Source of the DNA: Heterotrichella gracilis
Taxonomy: Eukaryota > Sar > Xanthophyceae > Tribonematales > Xanthonemataceae
DNA: 64,000 nucleotides
Assembly (NCBI GenBank): GCA_032358255.1
Contig: JAULBX010018636.1
Span: forward strand, 17,297 to 81,296
Direction: 5' to 3'
Positions 32,821-45,400 of this stretch are shown here, piece by piece. The translations under genes were made by a program, and so were the position numbers. Positions within the stretch are counted from its first letter, which is position 1. Each line of letters starts with the position of its first letter. The notes below the pieces were generated by a model. The model saw only the letters and a program-made list of their open reading frames with translations, searched no databases and had not been told where the DNA came from.

Positions 32821-34537
32821 CACATGCACCCCACTCCCCACCAGGAGCGCGCGTTCCCCACCCACCCCACCAGAGGCATGCGCCCTCGGGGCCGGGCCCC
32901 CCCACCGGATGCACGCGTACCCCCCCCCCCCCAGGGGCAAGGATGCAACCCATCCCCCACCAGGGACCGTCTCTTGAAGGGATGCGACCAACCAGCAGCC
33001 GCCGCGGCTCAGCCCTAGGCTAGGGCAAGCCAAGGGCACCCAGCACTCTGCAGCACCCCCATCCCCACCACCCACCGCATGGGGGTGCGGTGCACAGGAG
33101 ATGTCTGCTGGCCAGGGGCTCAAAACTCGTGAGCACCGGGGAGGGCCTGCCCAACCCCAAACCCTGTGTAGGTTTGTCGCCAACTGTTTGGCTGCTAAGT
33201 TGGACAGAGTGGTTGCTTTTTGACGTGTACGGTAACTGATTTCAAGACACTTCCCAAGCCTTTCCTTTCGCTTTCCCGTTTGGCAACTTTGCTCCCGTTG
33301 AACGTTTTTAAATAGAGCCTAGCGCTCGGCTGTAGCTTTGGCGGTCGTGAATGATTCCCTTTCATGGCAAGTCTTAGTGATGCACGATGTGCACGAGCTG
33401 TGTGGGGCGGCGTTGTGTTTTTCATTTTCTTGCGTAACCTTTGGATTTTGCGGACTCTGGTACCATGGCCATGATTATGTTCAACTGACAAGGGTGCAGA
33501 AAAAGCGCATTTAGCTGACATGAAATTCAATCATCAGTTGCAATTGTTGATTGCACAATCACCATGATGGCAATAAACAAAATTGCATGTGCAGATCTGA
33601 ATTTGGGTGCGCGCTGTCATTACGTTGTAATGTCAGTGACACTGCCTGTTTAATGCTTTATAAATAAAATCTAGGTTTTACGGTAACCCAGTGCCAGGAA
33701 ACTGCACTATAATGCAATGAAGAAACTAGACCAGCTTTTGAGAGCAAGCTGCAAACTATGATAAGAACAACATAATGTTTCGAATCCTGCCTCAGGGCAT
33801 GCAGCCCGCCTGAGGCGCTGTCTGCTCATAAAGTTGCATCCAGCGCCACGAATGAAGAAAGGAAATCACGGGGCACAGGTGCAGTGCATACGCCAAATGC
33901 CTGTGCAGGAAACGGGCTGGCCCAAGTCTATTAGATCTCACCAGCGGGACCGCGCGCAGCCACCAGCCAAGGTCAACTTGCCAAAATGGGTGCAAAATTC
34001 CAGGAGCTGCAAAAACAAGCAGCTTATTCATTGTGGTACCAGGGCGCTGATCTTGCATTGACAGGAGGTTGCCTAAGGCTCCAATGGATGCAACATTCCC
34101 TGGTAGATGGGACCTGCCCCAATCTTAGCCTACCACATGCAATGAGACAGCGGGAGCACGTGCTTTAACCGCAGGTGAAAACACACTCATCATTTTGCCT
34201 TTCCAGTGTGTATATATGCAGATACTTGGCATTGAAGCCTTCCTAAGGAGAGGTTGGTTTGTAAAAACGTTCACAGCTTTTTGCAAATGCCGACGCAACC
34301 ACGCACCAGCCGCCTAGGTGCCTGCTGTCACCATGCTGTCCAACCTCCAACATGAAAAACCCTGTTGGGCACAACCCTGCTGGCTCTACACCACAGCATG
34401 GGTACCACACACATTACTTTGGCTTAGGGCTGGCCAGCCCCCACACAGCGCCCCAGTGTGTAACACTGCATTGTGGACCGTTCAGTAAACCCTTCTGCTA
34501 GGGTTCCCGGCAGCTTCTTGATGGCCCCCAGCCCCCT
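32821..34537. other. Convergent intergenic region kinase / CENP-C
   Basis: It holds the 3' flanks of both genes. 32820-33030 is C-rich. 33210-34440 is AT-richer with no exon, RNA gene or repeat recognised. Confidence 0.6.
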
Positions 34538-37500
34538 CAGCGCTGCGCCCGCGCCTTGCGCCTGATTGGGTCTTGAATGTACCGCCACATGGGGTCGGGG
34601 GTGCGCGTCTGGATGTGGTGCACCGTGGGCAGGGCTGCAAGAGGATGGGGGGGGGGAGTGTCAGTCGTGCGGCCAGTGATGCCATGCACAGAGTGTGGTG
34701 CAGGGTGTGGGCAGGGCTGGTAGATGGGGGTAAAGGGAGTGCCACACATAGCACTGAGCCTGGCGAGGGCGTGGCTGAGGGCTGTTTGGGTGGGGGTGGG
34801 AGTGTATTAGGCGCGGGTGTTTGCACGAGGTGGTGTCCACGTTGCAAAGGGACTAAGTTTCAGGGATCAGGGTTCTCCCACTCACTCTTGTGGTCCCTGT
34901 TGTACACCTTGTGCTCGTTACGCCAGTACTCAAGTGGTGCGTGGCGCTGGCGGGTGCTGCGGCGCACGCCCCGCACATCATGCGTGCCATCACCTGGGAA
35001 TCACATAGTGCATCAGACAACAATGTAGTATACGGCATTGATTATCTATCCATATTTACATTTTTTCGTATTCCTGTTGTTAAAATTTCCATCCGTGCAT
35101 ATCTGCCAGTGAGTGCGTAACTCAAAGCAAGTCTCCACCAGAAGAGAAAGGGTTTTGTAGGGTTCACTTTAAGCTAATGCTCCTTTAGAAAACCCTGTGG
35201 TGCGTATCCTGCCCAGCCCGTCGCTGCACACAAAGGATTTTACTACTCCTTTTGCATGCACCTGCGAGGCTCTTGCGGACCCTGCCCTCCTGGCTCACGC
35301 CCACGCTATGTATATTGGTAGTACAGTATCCTCATTTTGAAAGAACATTTAAAAGCAAACTTGTGCTCACCTGCCAGGCTCTTGCGGACCCTGCCCTCCC
35401 GGCTCACGACCTCGCCATCCCTGGTCTTGCGCTTGACAGCGCGTGCCTTGCTGGTGCCAGGCAAGGCTTGCGGGGGCACCACCGCCTGCACCTGCTGCAC
35501 ACAATGACAGCTGTTGTCAGTTACATGCACTTCGGCAACACAGCCACGTCAGCAGTCAGACTATACCAAGCTTGCTCCCCTCAGCTATGTCCAGGCATTG
35601 CTTGTACCATTCTGAATGTTTTTTGGTACTCAGGTAATGAAGGCAGACCATGCTAATTACGTGCATTTCAGTAATACAGCCACGTTAGCAGCCCCAACGT
35701 ATGCAAAGACACAGGAAACCAAAATTCTTCCAACAGTGCCATAATCCTTGTGCCAAAAGATAGAATGGGAGGGGTCCCCACCTGGTTCTGGTGTGGCTGG
35801 TGCTGGTTCTCCTGGTCGGCATGTTCGAATTCCCCCCCTTGCTGCTCATCGTCTGAATAGCCACCTGGGCGGTAATGCGAGTGTGTCAAGGAGGGTGAAA
35901 CCCTGATGAAACGGTAAATACAGGGTGTTACGGTGGCTACAGCAGATAGGTGCAATGCATGCGGCCGACAGGATGCACCTCAGATGGGCCTACCTAGTGC
36001 GTGACAACGGGAAGACCATCACTGGATGCGTTCCATCCAAGAGCCCCATGGGTGCGTGTGGGGGGATGCGGGAGTGCTGGAACCTGTCATGCTGGTGTAT
36101 GATTTGGATGTAATGGGGTGATTGTGAAGTGCAGAGCATGCAGATATATGGGTATTTATCACCTGCATGTGACCACCACTCACCGGCATCCCCATAGTCT
36201 TCCATGCCACCGTCGCCACCCGCATCAAACCCGTCATCACTATCCTGGTCCCCACTCTGGTCCTGGTCCCCGGTGAGCGTGGGGAAGGTGAACCCAGCCG
36301 CAACCTCCTGGGGAGTGCCCTGCTCCACCTCGTGAGACTGATCCAGATCCAGATTGGTGCCAACAGCAGGGCACTGCACCACGCCCTCAACCGGCGAGGG
36401 CCGCTTGGACTGCTGCCCAGTGGCTGGCTCCTGGACCATGCTCTTGGCTGGGGAGGGGCGATTGGATTGTTGCGCACCTGCCAGGTTGATGGCGTTGGCC
36501 AGCGCTTGGTTTGGCTCCACCCGCCGGAAGACAAAAGAGCCCTCTGAACCCCCCTGGCCCTGGACACAAATATATGAGGATTTAGGGTTTGAAGTAATCC
36601 ACTGAGATTTTGGGGTGAAACGGATGCCTGGAAACAGTAACAGGCTATGATACACAAGAATATTATTGAAGTACATAGTATGCAGCTATGCATGGAATTT
36701 TATTTTGGTATTTCGCCCTCCCAAGGAAACACGTTGTGACAATGACACAATTTAATCAGGTTATTTCTGGTGTATTTAGTCACCTCTGTGCGCCAAGGGG
36801 TGGGGACCTCGGTGGAGTTGGCCAGGCTGCTGAGGGCCAGGCGGGACCTCCCGGGCGTCTTCCCTTTTGAGAACCACTCGGGCACGCCCTCGATGGGCGT
36901 CCAGCCTTGCATTGGGGTCTGGCGGGTGGCTGGCCGCCTCCTGATGGACAGGAACATCTCTGGGACTCCCTCGATGGGGGTGGGCTTGGCGGCTGTGCGG
37001 GGAGGCCCGGTGGAGTGCCGCTTGGCTGTGGGTGGGAGCTTGGCAGGGGCGGGGGTGCGGAAGCTGAGCTGCTGCTGCCCCTGGTCAGGTTGGTGGGTTT
37101 GCACAGATTCGTGTGCGCTGGCCGCTGCCTCTGGCGCAGATTGGGGGTCCTCAAGCGCGGCTTCCAGCATCTGAGCGTCCCCTGCAGGTGTTGCCTTGGG
37201 CGCCGCTTCTGGCATGGTGCTGTTGGTTTCAAAGGCTTCCAGCATGCCAAGGTCTTCCAGGGCTTCCAGCATCTGCACCTCTCCCGCAACGCCCTCCAGT
37301 TCCAAGTCTTCTGTGGCTGCCTCCTGCTGCACAGGCTCGGGGATGGACACCTGGGGCTGGGCGGCCTGCAGGCAGAAGCCCCGCCTGGAGGTGGTTCTGC
37401 CTGTGCCCGCACGCAGCGCCAGCCCCTCCCTGCGTGGCTTTCTGACCATAGGCGGAGCCTCCCCACCACCAGCGGGGTTGTGCGCAGCTGCAGCAAGGTG

Positions 37501-38320
37501 GAAACGTTGGCTGAGCCAAAACAGGAGCAGGTGCATATTGATCAGTGCAAGCGTTGCAGCAGTACAGATAGGTGAACAGTCAGCTGTGTCCCAAGCACCG
37601 CAAGCAGTTTTATCCTGACACCCCTTACACCTTGGTTAGCCTTGAAGCAGATGCATATGCAAAGGTGGAGCCAAGTGTTGTGGGTACCCACCGGTTGGTG
37701 TTTGCGCACTGGCGAGCTGAGCCTGCTCCTCTTGCGTCTTCAGCCGCTCCACAGCCTGAGCCAGTTGTGGTTTCCTGCAGGTAGCAGGTTTTTGTTGGAT
37801 AAGGCCCCCTATCATGGAGAATCAGGCACAAGCCAGAGATCACAGTAGCAAGGATGTTCACACATGGTGGAAGCGTTGCCAGGGTAGAGTTGAGTGGAGC
37901 ATGCTTGTGCTAGTCTTGTGTGGTTAGCTAACTTTCAACCTGTGCCACGCAACCCTTACCTGAAAAACAGCTTGAACTCCCGACGGGTGGTTTGCCTTCC
38001 TGAACCAATCTGTGGCTCAGGCGACAGTGGCTCCGTCATGGGTTCCACGGCCTTTGCTGGTTCTTGCACCAATGGTGCTTGCACAACTGGTTCGTGGACA
38101 ATCGCCTTGAGACCCTCTATCTGCTGCTGGAAGTACTGCAACAAAAGATGCACCGTGAGGACCGTACCGTCAACAAACACCGGTTAACGACGGCAGCAGT
38201 GCTAGGTTTGCAGGTACGCACGCTGATACGGTCTTTCACCACGCTTTTGGGTGGCTTTTTGTGCACCTCCTCCTCTTGGCCTGGCCCAATCGGATCATCT
38301 GCTGTTGTGCCGCTCGCCAT
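34538..38320 (-). CDS. CENPC: Centromere protein C (CENP-C)
   Basis: Nine exons join in frame to about 615 residues: 38320-38222, 38135-37960, 37774-37692, 37487-36784, 36560-36184, 35864-35782, 35491-35371, 34993-34886 and ~34635-34538. The diagnostic CENP-C motif is near the C-terminus: GVRRSTRQRHAPLEYWRNEH, followed by KVYNRDHK and TLPTVHHI. This is the plant-type version (RRSxRxRxxPLEYW) that binds the CENP-A nucleosome. A basic stretch (RKTRDGEVVSREGR) precedes it. The middle is Glu/Gln/Pro-rich and holds a short internal repeat, TPIEGVPE(M/W)F, twice, which may be a second nucleosome or kinetochore contact. I see no cupin dimerisation domain after the motif, as also in plant CENP-C. It acts in the nucleus at the inner kinetochore. 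The ATG at 38320 opens a clean first exon with a GTGCGT donor. Confidence 0.88.
35255..35302 (-). repeat. Decayed copy of the CENP-C exon 7 end
   Basis: The plus-strand CACCTGCGAGGCTCTTGCGG ACCCTGCCCTCCTGGCTCAC corresponds to the true exon end at 35369 (CACCTGCCAGGCTCTTGCGG...). It lies downstream in transcription and retains a donor-like edge. Confidence 0.85.
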
Positions 38321-39633
38321 CGTTTAACGGCTGCCAAGACGACGCTATCTTGTGGAAGGAGATAGAGGGACGTGTACGGTGTGCTGTAAAAAGTGCACAA
38401 CCTGGATTTAACGAGCTGTTGTCTCCTATCGTTGCACGGAACCAGGAGTGACTCACCGCTATGAAAGCATTGCGGTCTAATAACCGTACCCAACAGTTTA
38501 GAAGGCTGGCTAATCCAGCAGGTAAGCAAGTGCTGTGCAAACAAAGCCCTTAAACCACTTGGCCAGAATCTACTTGAAGAAACAAATTGTGGTTGACTCG
38601 GTCAACGGTCTTGGTCGGCGGCACACCGCCGTTGACCGCCTTTCAACACGGCGGGAATACTATTTTTTATTGTTTTGTTTTTTCTAGGGTTTTTTGCCCT
38701 CTTTGAGCAGAATCGTGGACTAGACCCCCAAAGTCTGTCTATGTGAGCTTATTTTCCCATATGTAATACGGTAACCTAATACAGGGGTTGCATAGTATTC
38801 GTCTGTAAAAGTACTGAACTGGACAAAGAGCGGCTAAAGGGAACTTTCTTCAAGAGCGGTTGTTATGTGATGACCGGACTGAAGCATACGTTGTAAATAA
38901 AATCCAAAGGATCCTATCTTGCTACACTGCTTTCCTACACGCAGTTACACATTTTAGCTTGCGAGAAAATGAGGGTCACAAGGAAGTCTTTGGGCTGTCA
39001 CAATGACGACCAAGGCAAAATAAAACATGTCGACAGTCTGACACACGGCAAACCTATTGCTGTACAATTTATAGACCACTCAGGTGCCTGGCAATGTGCT
39101 GGTGTTGGGGTTCACTGGCGGACGCATTTCCACGAGGGTCTCAGAACTGGGTAATTACCTTTATAAAGGGAGAGCATGCCCTCAAGGGCACCAGTGTGAA
39201 ACCCCTAGGGTTGTTTGCTTCACCAACAGGTCGAAGCAATGGGCAACGTGCTGGTGTTAGGGTTTGTGCACCCACATGCACAAAGGTCCCAGAGCACAAT
39301 GCGGGTTGGTACAAACCCCACACAAGGGTTTTGCCACCCACGTGCAATGTACGAAGGGCGGGGTGCGGGTATGTTCCCATTTTGCATGGTGAACATCAGC
39401 GAAACTACAGTTCCGGGTGTAGGTGTGAAGTATTCGGGCGAGGGCTTCATACTCACTCGAGTGAGTGTCGACCAGGGGCCCCAGGGTTTAGGGTCAGGGT
39501 TTAGGGTTCAGGGTTAAAGACCAACTTGAGGCCAAGCTTGAATTCCACGCCAGACACCGGACACCATCGTGCGATGCCAGGCCCAGCCCAACTATTGAAA
39601 CGTGCTCATTTGTGGCTCTTGGTGGTTGCCAGG
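38321..39633. other. Intergenic region upstream of CENP-C
   Basis: It contains an inverted repeat at 38599-38608/38628-38637 (CGGTCAACGG...CCGTTGACCG) with an inner GGCGG/CCGCC pair, a sequence at ~38967-39060 loosely repeated at ~42023-42110, and a telomere-like run at 39484-39515 (TTTAGGGTCAGGGTTTAGGG). No exon is certain. Confidence 0.45.
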
Positions 39634-40755
39634 CAGAGGGTGAGGCTGCACTTTTGGCGTTGACGCACCCGAAGCAAAAACCGAATGCATGCAAAATAAC
39701 AGAATGCATGCGTTGCAAAATACCATATCAAATGACAACCACGCTGCGCTGCGTGCAAGCTTCCAAGCTTGTGAGTAATTCAGATTCGTGCCGCAGTGTG
39801 GCCCCAGGCAGGCTTTTTGAGACAAAAGGGCTAAATTTGCCAGCCTTGCCCGTCAAGGCACCTGCCCGCCAGAAACTGTGGAAAACAGCAGCAGCTTCAG
39901 AGTCGACCTCAAGGCTCCCCACCACCACCACCACCACCACCATAACCTCCCCACCACCACTCCCCACCACAACCATAACTACAACCACCACAACCACCAC
40001 TACCAGTCGACTTCGAGGCCCCCCACCACCTACTCCGCCACCACAAGCGGCTGATCAGCCAAGCGCAACCTCATGAGCCTGCAGCAGATAAGCCAAGCGC
40101 AACCTCTCCCACAACGGTGACAAAAGTACAGCTTGCGATTTTGAACACCTCTTGTCTCATCTGAAGAGCTTGATATATTGTGCAAGCTGCTCTGGTCATC
40201 AGCTCACTGCAACACCGTTACCTCAGCACTGGATGCTGTCATTCAGGTGCAGCAGCACATCTCAGCTGGGGGTCTTCTAGGTGTTGAGCTGCAGGATTAT
40301 TTCATCATCTTCGCATATCTCCTGTCGATGGGTTTCATCATCTTGTTCTGTTACGTCGTTGGCACTGTAGTGTTTTCTCTGAAGTGAAGGTACGGTTGGA
40401 CAATATTTTCTCTCGATGTCCTGGCACAGTTGTCATTTGCGCCTGTTTTGGAGGGTTGACACAGGGACATGTTCCTCAATTCCTGCAACCCTCACCAACC
40501 CCAAGTCTTCAACTCCCACCCACCTTTCCACAGGTTTTTGGCTCTTTTTAATGGGGTCACCAAGAGCTGAATGCTTGCCTGCATTGACAACAACGCTGCG
40601 CTGCACCCTAGCTTCCAAGGGTAGTGCACTTTCGGCCCCAGGCAGGCCATTTAAGGCAAAAGGACATATGTCAGCTTTGGTCGTCAGTGCACAAGCCCGT
40701 CAAAAAAAGAAAAAAACAATCAGCAGCTTCGACCTCGAGGCTCCCCACCACCGGC

Positions 40756-40786
<31 letters not shown>

Positions 40787-41405
40787 CCACCACCACCACC
40801 AAAAATTCGGTTTCTACGCCGGGAGGACAGACCTCGAACTCGGTTGCAGACCTGGGGAAGGCCGCGAAGAAGGTTGATAGTTAAGAGATGTATTCCCTTA
40901 CTTTGAGATGTGCTTGCTGTAGCATGGGTAACCGTTATTTCCAGCTGAAAAGTAATCTGAGAGCGCAATGCACGTATGCCAAATGAGACCTTGTGCAAGC
41001 TACCCTGATTCATCAGTTCACTACAACACGCCATTGTTCAGGCGGAGGCCTTAGCCCAGCAGCGCGACTCACCTGGAAGGTTTGAGCGCCAGCTGCAGAA
41101 TTTCTTTCTCCTCCTCACAGTGTGTATGAATGTGGCTGTGGTAGCCTTGATCTGTTACGCCATCCGCACTGTTTTCTCCTCCATGCAGTGAAGGTACGGT
41201 GGGGGAAAACTTCTCTGAATGTCATGGCACTCATCTGTCACTTGCGGCTGTTTTGGAGGGTTGGCACAAGGTTCCTCACTACCCCCAACCCCCTCCAACA
41301 ACCCCCCATCCACATTTCCTACAGGTGTTCTCCGGCTCTTCCTGATGGGATCGCCATTGAATGCAGCAACTTCCAGTCAGCCAGCCTCCACGGTGACCAA
41401 GGTGT
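39634..41405 (+). CDS. Tandem copies of a putative tail-anchored membrane protein
   Basis: Two ~800-base units and the start of a third are visible. Unit 1 has a basic/Pro/Thr exon (39634-40076; TTTLRCVQASK, APGRLFETKG) and a C-terminal exon ending FAYLLSMGFIILFCYVVG then VVFSLK and TGA at 40387. Unit 2 repeats both: TTTLRCTLASK and APGRPFKAKG at ~40570, then an exon at 41017-41191 ending LLLTVCMNVAVVALICYA and TGA. Unit 3 begins near 41260 with LFLMGSP at ~41339. In both complete units a single transmembrane helix lies at the extreme C-terminus, as in tail-anchored proteins. I recognise no family. The (ACC)n and (CAC)n runs at 39915-40000 and 40757-40800 encode Thr/Pro or His. Exon phases could not be reconciled, so at least one unit may be a pseudogene. 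Confidence 0.4.
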
Positions 41406-42410
41406 GACCCCGCTCAACAAATGTACAAAGGCTTGCTGCCTTCATAATATTAATATGATATTATCCAAGAAAGTGAAAGCTGCTGTGGGTTTTAAGTTCA
41501 AGAAGGGGAAGAGGAGCATTCAGGTGTTGGAGTGCTGCGTGGTGGTACCTTGGACGTCCACGTGCGAGGTCAGGCGAGGAACAATGTTTAGGGGTTAGGG
41601 TTTAGGGTCACAGGCCGCCTGATGAACAATCGTTAGGGTTTAGGGCTAAGGGTCACTGTGGGCCTAATGATAGTAGCAGTACTGGATATATAGCAGCTGC
41701 AGCTGGTGTGGCTGTGTACGCGAAGTGGCTGCAGCACATGTGGAAGGGGATTGTGTTTGTTGTTGGTCTGGTTGGTTGGACTAACTTAGTTAAAGCGTCA
41801 TCCAATTTGTGCAGCCGTCAGTCAAGCTGAGCCTCAGGGAACAAATGAGTTTGGAGACTGCGTTCCACATTTCGTCGAGCATTTAGCTAATTTACTAGTG
41901 TATTGTTGTTAGCGGTGGGCATTGAAAAGGGCACAGTGCTCCTTCTATGCACAATGATGGCATCTATGGCTGTAGCCTTGCGATAAAGCTCCCATTGAAA
42001 TCCACGCTTTTGCACCGATTTTGCGAAAGAAATGAAGGTCACACTGGCTCACCAATAATCTCTGGACTGTCACGATATGGCAAATAAAAACATGCCGATT
42101 GTACAGACAGCATATACAGTATGTTGCTATGGGTGAATCACCCACACAATTGCACGCAGTAAGACATGGCTGAAGGCAGAGACAAGGGAACAATTGTCAA
42201 CCCCAAAACCCAGAATACAATTGGGCTCATACTCAGTATGAGTAGGCTACGCGACCACTCTTACAACAGCACATAAACAGAAACGCTCCATTCCCTTGAA
42301 TTCAATTCAGATGGGCTCAAACTTCAACTTGGAAGTATGAAGTTCAGTGCGAGCAGTAGTGAAACATAAATAGAAATACTTTATTCCCTTGAAATTGCCA
42401 GTATGTGCCG
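41406..42410. other. Intergenic region tail-anchored array / Spinster gene
   Basis: Telomere-like stretches occur at 41587-41660. The segment ~42023-42110 loosely repeats 38967-39060. No exon is recognised. Confidence 0.5.
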
Positions 42411-45400
42411 CTATTGCACCGTCAAATGGGTGGGGCTTGGCGGCTGTGCCGGGTGCCCATCCCCACCCCCACAGCCCTGCACCTCCTCTGCCTCCCGGTA
42501 GTCTGCAGCTGCTGGCGCCACAGCCACCCCCACGCCGTACATGGCCACCGACACCACCAGGGTGACGGTGATAACAGTCATGCTCAGCGGCCAGTTGCCG
42601 GTGGCACCTGTGGAAACAGAGAAATAAAAATCAAATAATTACATACATTGCCCGGCAGCCGTTTGGCGGTGGACCTGATATCTGGAAATGATGAAGTGCA
42701 TGAAATGCTCAGCGGCCACCACCTGTCGGTGGTGGTTTGATGGGGATGCTGACGTGTTTTTAGTTTATTTTTCCCCCAACCCCGCAGGGCCCCACTCATA
42801 CATGACCACCCACATTCACCAGCAACGCAACAAGGGTTAGCTTGCACAAAAAGAGACTTTGCTCCGCACCATGTACTGCCCCCACGATGGGCGGTGTGGG
42901 TATATCCCCCAGCGCATGCATGGTGAACATCAGCAGCGCCTGAGCGGCGGGGCGGTGGGCGGCTGGTACTGTCCACATCTGGATGGCATCTGCACAGGGG
43001 ATGAAAATACTTTGGAAAACCTTCTTTGTACACCCTAAACCCTACACCTAACTGGGATTGGTTTTATGCTCAAGGATTGGAAGAGGACCAGCACATGTTT
43101 AGGGTTCTGGGAAACCCTGGGCAACGCATTGGCGGCTGGGGAATAAAGGCTTTTGACCCTAAAGCAGGGTTCTGATTGCAACACCAGCATTGCCTGAATG
43201 ATGCAGACTGGCACTTGATACATTGTTTCAAGCATACTATATGAGTCCGGGTTCTGGACATACATGAGGGCCCTTGCCCAAGCATTTGCGATGCCAGGCC
43301 CAGCCCGACCACGATGATGAATGGCGTGAATGAGGTGATGGCCCAGAATGCCACCAGGTAGAAAAGCAGGGGCAGCGCCGCTGCCGCCAGCTGAATGGCA
43401 AACCCCACACGCAGCGTGGAGCCAAGCTGGTCCATGATGACACCTATGGAGGGGAAAGAGCAACATTTTTTTGTACATCTGAGAGGTCACGGGTTCGATC
43501 CAGGGAGGGTGAATGAGGTGGTGACCCAAAATGCAACTTCCCTACTACCCACACCACGCACCCCACCACGCGCCCTTGAATGGGGCAGCAGCTGTAGTCA
43601 ATTTACACAACATCCCCCCTTCCCCCTCCCACCCCCACCACGTATCTCCCCCCACCGCCCCCGCCAGCGACGCCACCACCACCATCGCCCCAAACGCGGT
43701 GTCCACCGCATCTTCCCCCTTGCCAAACACATCCCTCCCATACCGGGGCCCCCAGTAGGTGAGGCACCCCAGCACCGCTTGCATGGGGCAGTAAGCGTAG
43801 TTGTTGAGGATGAATGCCAGGTGGGAGTGCAGCACCCGCATGGATACCCACCACTCTCCCAGCGAGGCACAGGGGGAGGGCTTGACTGCGGGGAGGGGAG
43901 GGGGTGGGTGAGGGGGCAGGGTGTTGTGTGCATGTGGGTGAAATCAACTGGGGGTGCCATGGTGGAAGGGTGGGCAGCGCGCACGGGGCAGTAAGCGTAG
44001 TTTTGAGGATGAATGCCAGGTGGGAATGCAGCACCCGCATGGAGCCCCACCACTCCCCCAGGTAGGCACAGGGGGAGGGCTTGACTGCGGGGAGGGGGGT
44101 GGGAGAGGGCGGAAGTGAGAAGCCTGTAGCGTCGGGTGGTGGAGGCTGGGTGGGAGTAAGTAACTCCCGGTAACCCATGTGCACGAACCCAACCGCACTC
44201 ATCCAATCACATGATCAACATTGTGCGGGGTACAAATCCGTCCCCGTTTGAAATGCAGGCGTTGCCCCCGCATACCCACACCCACCTCCCTCCCCACGCG
44301 TCCCCTTGGCTCCCCGCAGCTCGATGCAAGGGGCAAAAAATATGAAAACGATGAACGGGAGGGCCAGCCCCCCTTCCAGCCAAAAGGGGGTGCGCCAGCT
44401 GGCGGCGGTGGCCATCGCCCCCCCCACCACATACCCCACCGCCACCCCAAGCACGTTGGATACAGCCAGCAGGGAAAACCAGAGCGCCTTTTTGTCAAGG
44501 GGGGCGTGGTCGTCAAGGAAGGGGAGGGAAAATGTCATGGCTGCGGCACCACCTGCGGGCATGGGGAGTCAAGAGAGAGTCATGCAAACGCACCTCTTTG
44601 TGTACCCGTCGATCATGCAACCGCACAAATCAGAGTATTGGTCATGGAGACACACAACTTCGACGTTTTGCATATTCAGAACACACAAAAATCCATGTGG
44701 CCACATCCCACCCTGAAAAAGTTTGGGTTCACGGTTGCCCCACCCGCTGTCGGAAACCTCCCACCACTTAGGGCTTGGGGATAACGACCTGGGAGGTAGG
44801 GTTCAAGGTTTAGGGTTTAGGGTTTCACCTGCCCCTGTGAAGAACCGTGCCACCAACATGCCAGCCAGGTTGTGTGACGCACCCGTGCCCAGCACTCCGC
44901 ACGCAAAGATCACCATGCCCACGCCTGCACAACCCCACAGGTCTTGAAAGTCAGATGTAATCATCACTGACGGCAGTACGCTTCCCTATCCATGACGTTG
45001 TACGGGGCTGAACCCTACACCCTACACTCAAGGGTTATCAGCCACACTCAGTACTTGGGGTAAGAGTACCTCAGGGGTACTAAAACTTTTACTAAAAGGT
45101 GCCGACATGCCGGGCACACCATAAAGACTAAATTCTAACGCAATTCCCCAAGGAACCTGATTCCTAAAAACCCTCATACCCTAGTACGCTGACCACCCGC
45201 ACCCAGGAGCTTGAAGGCGCTGACGTGGCGCGCCAGGGAAGAGAATACGAATGAGGCCATGATGAGTCCCACGTACACGATGGCAAACAGCAGCCCATCC
45301 TCAAAGTCACTCAAGCCAAACTCTCCCTGCACAGGGGAGTGGAAGTGGCGAGTTTTATCAGGAAACGCAGTGGCAGACGCTACAGTACAACAAAAGCGAG

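Noticed and set aside
43470-43512. tRNA-like T-arm sequence GGTTCGATCC preceded by ATCTGAGAGGTCAC
   Set aside because: No matching acceptor stem, D-arm or anticodon arm is found upstream; the following sequence is a decayed copy of a Spinster exon. At most a tRNA or SINE fragment.
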